In this document: one piece after another, positions 12,301 to 21,300 of the stretch
Layout: every line of letters starts with the position of its first letter
Position numbering within the stretch: the first letter of the stretch is position 1
Assembly: GCA_036873755.1 (NCBI GenBank)
Contig: JAVTVY010010452.1
Span: 186,001-250,000, forward strand
Reading direction: 5' to 3'
Length of the DNA: 64,000 nt
From: Hanleya hanleyi
Lineage: Eukaryota; Mollusca; Polyplacophora; Lepidopleurida; Hanleyidae
Notes under the pieces: model-generated
What the model saw: the letters and a program-made list of their open reading frames with translations, nothing else
Database searches by the model: none
What the model was told of the DNA's origin: nothing
Translations under genes and position numbers: made by a program

Positions 12301-15300
12301 ATATCATCTTCCATCTGTGCATTTGTCATCATTAATTTTGTCTGGCTGTCAATTACAAGCTGAATTTTTTAACTTTCATATATGCATTAATGATTTACTC
12401 CTTTAGAATCGAGCGATAAGTACAGAATCTCTGTCAGAGTCAGAAAGTGGGAAGCACAGTACCAGTCTGTTGGATGCCCTGTCATTGTCACTAACCAGTC
12501 ATCATCACCAGTCACCATTACCACTCAACACGACATCGCCCCAAGTCCCGAGAGTTGTGAAAACCTGCTTCAAACACCTGGAAACCTATGGTTAGTATAG
12601 AATTATCTATCGGATTATTAGACTTGATCATCCTTTAAGCCTTGATGAATGAATGAAGTAAATAAACACTTCAGTTTGATCTACAGTGGTGGTGTGAATA
12701 ATTATATACCAGCCGCTAGGTAAAGACAAAAATAATAACTCTAAATCTTTATTTATATAACCACCAGCTGTCTGGCCTAAAGTGAGGGTAGTTTGTGTGG
12801 TATCAAACATTGACAGTACTTGGACTGAGTAACTCTAAACACATGTTCACATCTTCTCTTGGGATACATGAAAAACTTCAAAAGCTGTCTGTATGTAGTT
12901 ATGTAATGGATGTCGTAGTTACGTAAACTGTATAATATTTGGACATGTTCAAGTTTGTCTGTTTATTCAGAACGTACTTATAGAAGTCTTATTACACTGG
13001 TCCTGTTTTATGTCAGCTGAAGTGGTAGAATCTTGCTTTACTTGTCTAACTACTTACTACATGTGGTAATAGTTGAATAGTTCACATATCTCATCATCAT
13101 TTAAAGATCCTATTTGATGGCAGTGTAAATTACTGGTCCCTTGAACTTTGATAAAATATGTGCTCATATTTTCTATTATAGCCAATAATAAATTTGGCAA
13201 CATATAAAATCAACAATATGAATGAAAGATAAGAAAGTGAAAGTTATGACAATCCTTCTGGGAATTGAATGATAAATCAAAGCATGTACATGTCTATGAT
13301 TTCTATTGAAATCATCATCAGTAAGTTCATGATTATGAGATTTCCTTCACAGAGTCTCTCAATCTATTATATTACAGGTCTGCATACTTTAGGTATATTC
13401 AGAGTTGGGAGTGCAAAGAAGAGAACAAAACAGGTAGGAGCCTGCAAAATAAATTCTTTTTTTGGTAGTAATTGTTTGTATTTTATCTCAGAATTATATG
13501 ACCTTACTTTGTTTGCTTTAATAGCAGTCAGGATTAGAAATGGAAGTCCTTAGCTCATCATATCATGGATAAGATTGTACAGGTAATCACATTATTGGAT
13601 CAGTATGAGCCCACTCATCAGATCACTCATAATGATCATCATAGTATTTGAAGCAGACTGGTTTCATATCCCTGCATAAGTGACAGCATTGTGGTGTTCA
13701 ATTTCACTTACCACTAAATCATGCTGAGGCATTAATAGTAGAAAAGCAGTCTGATAGAAAATATGAGACGATGTTTGCAGTGATTTCTCGAATATAATAT
13801 ACACCTATAATTCTGAGTATGAAGCGAGTCTCCAAGGTTTGTACCAAAAAGTGCCTATTGTCAAATTAACCGACTGCTGGTTGATATATTTACCTGTACA
13901 TTATAATCTTATGTTCACTGTATGTTGTAGATGAGGGATGAGTTTGACTGTGGGAAGGACGTCAAATTAGGGGAACATCATAATCCTAATGATGTGGCCG
14001 CACTTCTGAAGGAATATTTTCGGGACTTACCAGAACCCTTACTCACCCGAGATTTATATTCACCGTTTGTCGCCACAAGAAGTAAGTGTGATTTATAGCA
14101 TACAGGTGATGTCAATATTCAAATTACGATTCATTTTATAACAATTTTGAAAGCTAATTCAATTGCCATCTGTGTTCATTTTTGGAGTACGCAAATTCGC
14201 TTTTAGTTTATATCGATTCCTTTAGAGCTGAAATGCTAGCTTTTTGTATTCTTATTTTGTGCTTGAAAGACTATGGAAATTTGGATAAAAAATGTACAAC
14301 TGAAAGCAGATGCCATTATGTGATAGTATCGGGAAAGTCATGCAGGTTTTTCGTATCATTCAACATTATAATACACTATAATTTTGAGTGCTGGCGAATT
14401 TAATATATTGAGATTGAAGAACATTTTCACAACAATTTTGACTAAAACAAATTGAGTTGTCTGATTTTTGTAGACAAGCCACACTAAATTGAATTTCTGC
14501 TTATTTACTAACATTTGAAAAGTGATTTCTTGAAGTATTTTGGGCATTGCAGGACTTGTGTCCAGTTTTCCCAGAGGCACCACTGTGGGTCAACAATATT
14601 GCTAATATTTCTGATAGTATAAATGACACTGTTCACATTGTTGGTCCATTTAGGCCCTGACCACATCTTAACTGGTATTCTCTGTATTCCAGGTATATAT
14701 CAGAGCTCGAAGCAAGCGTTGACGGTGAAGATGTTAGTGGCCTTGTTACCTGTCCCTAACAGAGACACACTCTGGGCATTGCTCTGTTTTCTCAACAAGG
14801 TTGTAGAACATTCCGCAGACTCCATTGACCAGAATGGACAATTGGTGAGCAAATAAATCATACACCGAGATATAGCAATGGAGAAATGTTTGACATCTCT
14901 GGCTCCAGCATGAATTTGTGATACTTCTGGCTCCAGCATGAATTTATAATACTTCTGGTTCCAGAATAAATTTATAGTACTTCTGGTTCCAGCATGAATT
15001 TATAGTAGTTATGGTTCCAGCATGAATTTATACTTCTGGCTCCAGCATGAATTTATAATAATTCTGGCTCCAGCATGAATTTATAATACTTCTGGCTCGA
15101 GCATGAAATACCTCTGGCTCCATCAAAAATTTATAACACTTCTGGCTCCAGCATGAATTTATAATATATCTGGCTCCAGCATGAATTTATGATACTTCTT
15201 CCTCCATTATGTATTTATAATATATATTCCTCTAGCATGAATTTATATATCTGGTTCCAGAATAAATTTATAGTACTTCTGGTTCCAGCATGAATTTATA

Positions 15301-18300
15301 GTAGTTATGGTTCCAGCATGAATTTATACTTCTGGCTCCAGCATGAATTTAAATAATTCTGGCTCCAGCATGAATTTATAATACTTCTGGCTCGAGCATG
15401 AAATACCTCTGGCTCCATCAAAAATTTATAACACTTCTGGCTCCAGCATGAATTTATAATATATCTGGCTCCAGCATGAATTTATGATACTTCTTCCTCC
15501 ATTATGTATTTATAATATATATTCCTCTAGCATGAATTTATATATCTGGTTCCAGCATGAATTTATAATACTTCTGGCTCTAGCATGAATTTATGATACT
15601 TCTGTCTCCAACAATAATGTAACTATATGTAGGTATTTATTATTCAAATGTTAAACATATTACTTATACAAATAAAATAGCATATAAATAGAATGTTCTT
15701 GGCTTTCATGGTAGATTAAATATAATGCAGATAAATTTGTTCTCAAAGAATCCTTTCAGTTGTATCATGAACAGAATTGATAATTTCTCAGTTTTCCTCC
15801 AGGTAATTAAAGTCAGGTAGTGTCATGAACTAACTCATAATTAATCTGGTAAATTAAATAAACCACCTTTTGTCATCAGATTCTACACATGTTCCATTAA
15901 AAAGGAAAAAAGTTATCAGTTTGAAAATAATTGGCGCATATATTATTTTTTGTTGTTGTTGGGCAGAATAATCTATCATATACATTTAAATGCATCAAGC
16001 AGACCACCAAGTTGTCAGTAATTTCAGCGTTTAATAGTTAATGGTGGTATAAAGGCCTAATACAGCCTTGTGAAGGCTCATCAATAGTGATAAATATCAA
16101 TCCTTGGAGACTGACCACCCATGCATAAACTTTTATCTTGTTGGGATCTGAGGGAATTAGCATAAATTACTGGGTAGACTAACAGGTTTGTGATATGTTC
16201 AACCTTCAGGCTGATGCATTCAGGGATAGAGAATAGTTGTCCCAGGTGCAGTGGAGAATCTGATATTTACTTTAGTAATCTTTGCACTGTCTGTGTCAAG
16301 TTGTGTTCAGAAAAATACTGATTTACATATAATTTTGCAGCAATTGCATTGATAAATCTGCTGTATCTAATTATTGAATTACCATTGTAAGATGGCTTAA
16401 ATTTTATAGAAACATTATAGAACAATGCAGTGTACATTTGTTTTAACAATTACTACTTACTTAAAAGTAAAAAGTGTTGAAACATTATGTACCTATATAA
16501 TAAACCCATCTATTGTAGAAATAGAAGTTAAAATATTTGAGAATATATACCCCATATGAAAATAGGGGTATATATATTTATTTATTATACCTCTTGAATA
16601 TTCATGAGGGTTTTCTGATATTTCATTGGTCAAACTGTACCCAGCCATGAGTCAATATTTTTCAATCACTGACCCAGCTGTTTATGTGTCAGGCGGAGCA
16701 CGTGAGGTCCGGAGTCAATATTGTGATCACGTGGTCACTGTTTACAAGTACCGTCTGTCTGCAACATGGCTGACGGTGGTCGCTTCGTAGATTGTACGAT
16801 GACAATCTACAAGAACTGTTACAAAATAGGGACAGTAAGAACGCAAAAAATGTTATACAGGCGTCTCAATATTACGGGTCCTATGACAAGCAAAAGATAT
16901 TAATTCGATATTCTTTCGTCGATAACGAAAGAACAACTAATTGGTGAATTCCTCTTCAAACTCTTTGCTGAGTTGAGAAAGAAGGATGAAGATAAATACT
17001 CTCGTTCGTCGATGGTAAGCATACGTTTCGGTCTCCTGAATATTCAAGAGGTAGAATAATTTGTTATATGTAATTTCTATCTGCACTGCCCGAGTAATCC
17101 ATTTCATTCTCATCTCAAAACTGGAGTAAATTTACGCTGTCGATGTCAGCCAATCAAATGAGTTCACCATGACCTAAATAGGATTTATGAATGAAGTGTG
17201 TGAAGCCAGTGGCTACATTGTATCAAAACACCCAGGGTTTGTGAAACGCTTCTGAAACTTTAAATTCTCAGTATTATTCTAGTCAGATTGGAAGCAGCTT
17301 TGTAGATTTATCCATGAACTATTCATAAAATTGTATCTGTGTGTCTTATTTCCGATAACACACAGCTGCACGACAGAAAGTATTCGCCAAACAGCGTTTT
17401 TGAAAAGGAGTAATAATAGTACCATGCGATAGTCTGGCGTCATAGCGATAATTCACTGCATTTAATAAATTCGGTATAATAAACACTTATAAACTTGTGA
17501 CGGAGTCAATATCATGAAACCTGGACCCTTGGCCAGACTTGGCCAAAGCGACCTGCTTTGCCAGGTCTGACCTCGGGTCCAGGTTTCATGATATTGACTC
17601 CGTCACAAGTTAATAAGTGTATAATATTCAAGCCTGCAAATTAAGTTCAATCAATATCCATCTCTCAATACTTTAGAAAAACAAATACTGTAAGAATGTT
17701 TAGAGCAGATTAAATCTGTTGTGTAAACCACTGACAAGAATTGCCACCCAAATATGTGAGTGATTAACCGTTATTGAAGTAACTGAAGTGTTAGGAAATT
17801 CACCATAGGATAACTAGTTACCATGGTAACTAACATTTACATCTATATCATGTACTACACATGTTCTCTTTTACTTATAATAGTAGTTTTTAATTTAAAA
17901 CTAAATCTGTCCCCCTCACTTCTAGGGGTGAATTGATTAATAATGAAGAGCACAGTCAAGATTTCACAGCAATATACCTGGTTGACATTTTCAGAGGTCA
18001 CAAACTCCTTTTTTGGAAAATATTTATACTACCTCTGTGACAATCAAGGAAAGAGTGTAAATATTACTGTATGTTTCAGCTTCCCGGGAATAAGATGGAC
18101 TCCCACAACCTGGCAACATTGTTTGGACCAAATGTTTTACACAAGGCCAAAGCAGGGGTAGAAAAACAGTTCCTTGTGGAGGATGTTCATAGAGCAGAGG
18201 AGCGGAGTGAAGTAATCGCTGTCCTCGAGGATATGATTGACTTCTATGAGGATACCTTCAATGTAAGTCCTTGAGGATAGTATCACATACCTTTTTTATG

Positions 18301-21300
18301 CATAGATGAGATGATAAGTTTATACACCCTCATACCGGTTAATTTTTGGAGAAATAACTTATTTGGACATATTGAATTTCATGATTTGTCTTCAGCAAAT
18401 GCTAAGAGTTGTCTTCCCTATTGCTTCATATTATCATGAGTTATCTCCCCCTGATTGTGACGTGTGCCAGCATACTGTTAGTATTTATGATACTGTTATT
18501 AAATGAACTGGACATTATTTACTGTGAGCGTTAAGTAACAAAACGTTTTCAAATGTATTATTTAGTACACTCCAAACACTGTCAGATTGCTTGAAAGTGG
18601 ATTCTGCAACAACGTCAGGTCTTTTGTGCCCTTCTTGTACACCGATTGACCATGGCTCAAAGTCATACACTAAAGATCAGTACTCTGAGCACTGACCATT
18701 TGAAATAATGTGATGTTCTAGATCAGTTGTCTACACTGATTGTGACAAACCAAACTGGAGTAGATTTCTTTCTAGGAATTCAACTTTAAAAAAAAAATTA
18801 ATTGCATTAAAATCTACTCCAACAAAGATGCTTAAAATTTTCTTGTAGGCAAAACAATTTCAATCAAAGCTTGAAAAAAAAAATGCATTTCTAAGATGCT
18901 TGAACAGATTTCTTTTAGATTTCACTTCAGATTAAGTATATACTACACAAACTGTGATTCTAAGCTGGCATTTGTAAAATCTGTCTTTCTCATTGTGTAT
19001 GGATATTTATTGGAATATTTCAGGTTCCGGCAGAGTTACAAGATGAAATAGTTCGTCATTTGATGGAGACTGACCCAGATACTGCTGATGACCTGCTCAA
19101 ACAACTTGCTTCAGAGTATGGGTATGTAAGCCTTGGTCATTTGAATAGCAATTTGTGGAGTGTACAACAATTGACTATAATAATCATTAGAAATGCAGAG
19201 AACACAAATTTTGAAGTTCATAATTTATTTGCATAAAAATATGATCTGAATTGATAAACTATCGTAAATGGTCAATGAAACATAAACATTACGGTAATTT
19301 CCCTATTAATTCGCGATGTAGTGATGAAACTCACCACTCCAAAAATTGGCTACTTTCGAATTATTTGTTGAGCCAATTCTAGAAAAACGCGAGTGTTCGA
19401 ATTAAATGTCACGCCGACTTTCACGGAGAATCCAAAATGGCGGACCGCTTCGCCGTGGTCGTAGTGATCGTATTTATTAACGTGTATTAACTTTGAGATC
19501 TCACCATAGTTTCCATAAAATGCAGTGTATGATGTCAGAAAATCTCCTCTATCCTGATAAAGGCGTCTAATTTTATTCGAGGAAGTCAAGCATATTTATC
19601 GAGTGACAAGTTCAGCACGATCATGCAGATTTTTGAGCTGACGTCCGTAAATTCGCGTCCATAATAACATCGTAAAAGTAGGCCAAAACATTGAACGTAT
19701 TCCTTCCTTTTGTCCAGTATTAGCTATGATCTATATTATGAAACCTAACTGACATGGAATTGAATGAATATTCTATATATATAAAACTATACACATATTA
19801 GAGTATTCCATGTTCGAGTCGTTCGGTATGTCGACGTTGTTGTTGTGAACCCTGAAAATGAACCAACGGCAAATTTATGTAGGATTATATCACGAAGTTT
19901 TAGACAGATTAGCGGACTGTCATAGACTTTTTGGTCTTCATTGTGCATGATTTTACACACACCATCCAGGACTTGAATAAATATCCCGGACCTATGACAC
20001 GAAATTAATGTAGAATTAACGGCGGATTGTACAAGAGAACCGAGTGTCAGTCGGCAATACACGTTTCGATTTGTTTGTTTCAAGTATGAGAATATCTATT
20101 ACGGTACCGGTACTGTAACAGTTTACTAAAAGTATAGGTCGAAGTATGATATCGTTCTGAATATTAATTAAATACTGTTATGTTCTCATCTCCGAAACTT
20201 TACCTAATGCCATTTAAATGTTTCTCAAATTTGTTTAGCATATAGAGTAATGGAATAGCGAGTAGCGATGTTTTGATTCTTAGTGTAAAAATGCGCGGTG
20301 TAATTCCAAAGAATTTTTGATTGCTGGAATTTTGGTAAGTTCGTGGGTATTCATAAGAAATATTTTCATTCACAATAAAATATTTAACAAAACCGGAAAG
20401 AGTAAGTCTTTATGATAACCGTATTTGAACAAAACAGAGCACATGCAGAGATGATTGTTGTCGGCGCTTCACATCGCGAAATTTGTTTGTGTCCCCTTGT
20501 GGGAAAACTGACGTTTGTCAACTGTGTGATTTCCTGTCTATGTTTCATTAAACGATAGGTGTATTTTGTTAAACTTTTTCATTTTAAGTTTATCTAATTA
20601 TCTAAATAAGCAGGTGTGTTTTGCCTTATGGCCAGTGTCACAGTTATTGAATTGAACTGCATGGTAATTTCAATAATATCACTTGATTGAAAGTTCCCGT
20701 TTCACAATGTATGACTGCCGACTCAAAATCAAGTCATTCAACAGTGCTTAATTCTTGAAAAGGAAACTTTTACCTGCATCCGATCGTCTTTCTGATTTGA
20801 GATTTGGCCCGACTGCAGCTTTTCTATAATTTATAAATATACACTCAGTAAATATAACCGGATCCACTTCAGAGAATATACAGAAATTGACATCTCAATT
20901 AACTGGACTGGTAAATTAGACCGATCTATGTAAGTTGTGATTGTATTCTGGTCGAAGAATCATGGCGAAAAATTCTACCAAATGTACAATCCCGTTTCTC
21001 AACGGTTTAGTGAAATTAATTCAGCCTTTCAGAGAATCTAGTTGAGGAAAGTTATAAAATATATCCATATGCTCAATATCATGATGCTTTTGTCCGTGCA
21101 GTACTGAGAACCATATGTGGATGGATTTATTCCATTTTTCTAAAAAAAAATCTAAACAACACTAATATCGAAATTACAACCGCGGCATGCGATTGTTGAT
21201 TCCAGGTCAGATCGATAGCCGGCTTCATCTGAAAATATATTAGCATAAAATGTATTCTATTTAATCACCAACGTATAAAAGTTAAAGGGGGCATGAATTA

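Larger units (their letters stand above)
11923..13930 (+). other. Short introns around the first GAP exons
   Basis: Apart from the exons at 12407-12590 and 13378-13433, these introns (484, 787 and 497 bp) are AT-rich and show no repeat or gene that I can recognise. Confidence 0.5.
15611..18079 (+). other. Intron remainder, RhoGAP gene
   Basis: This contains the TIR element 16584-17060 and the palindrome 17474-17626. The rest (15611-16583, 17061-17473, 17627-18079) is AT-rich with no feature recognised, other than a small hairpin at about 16548-16572 (tatacccc/ggggtata). Confidence 0.5.
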
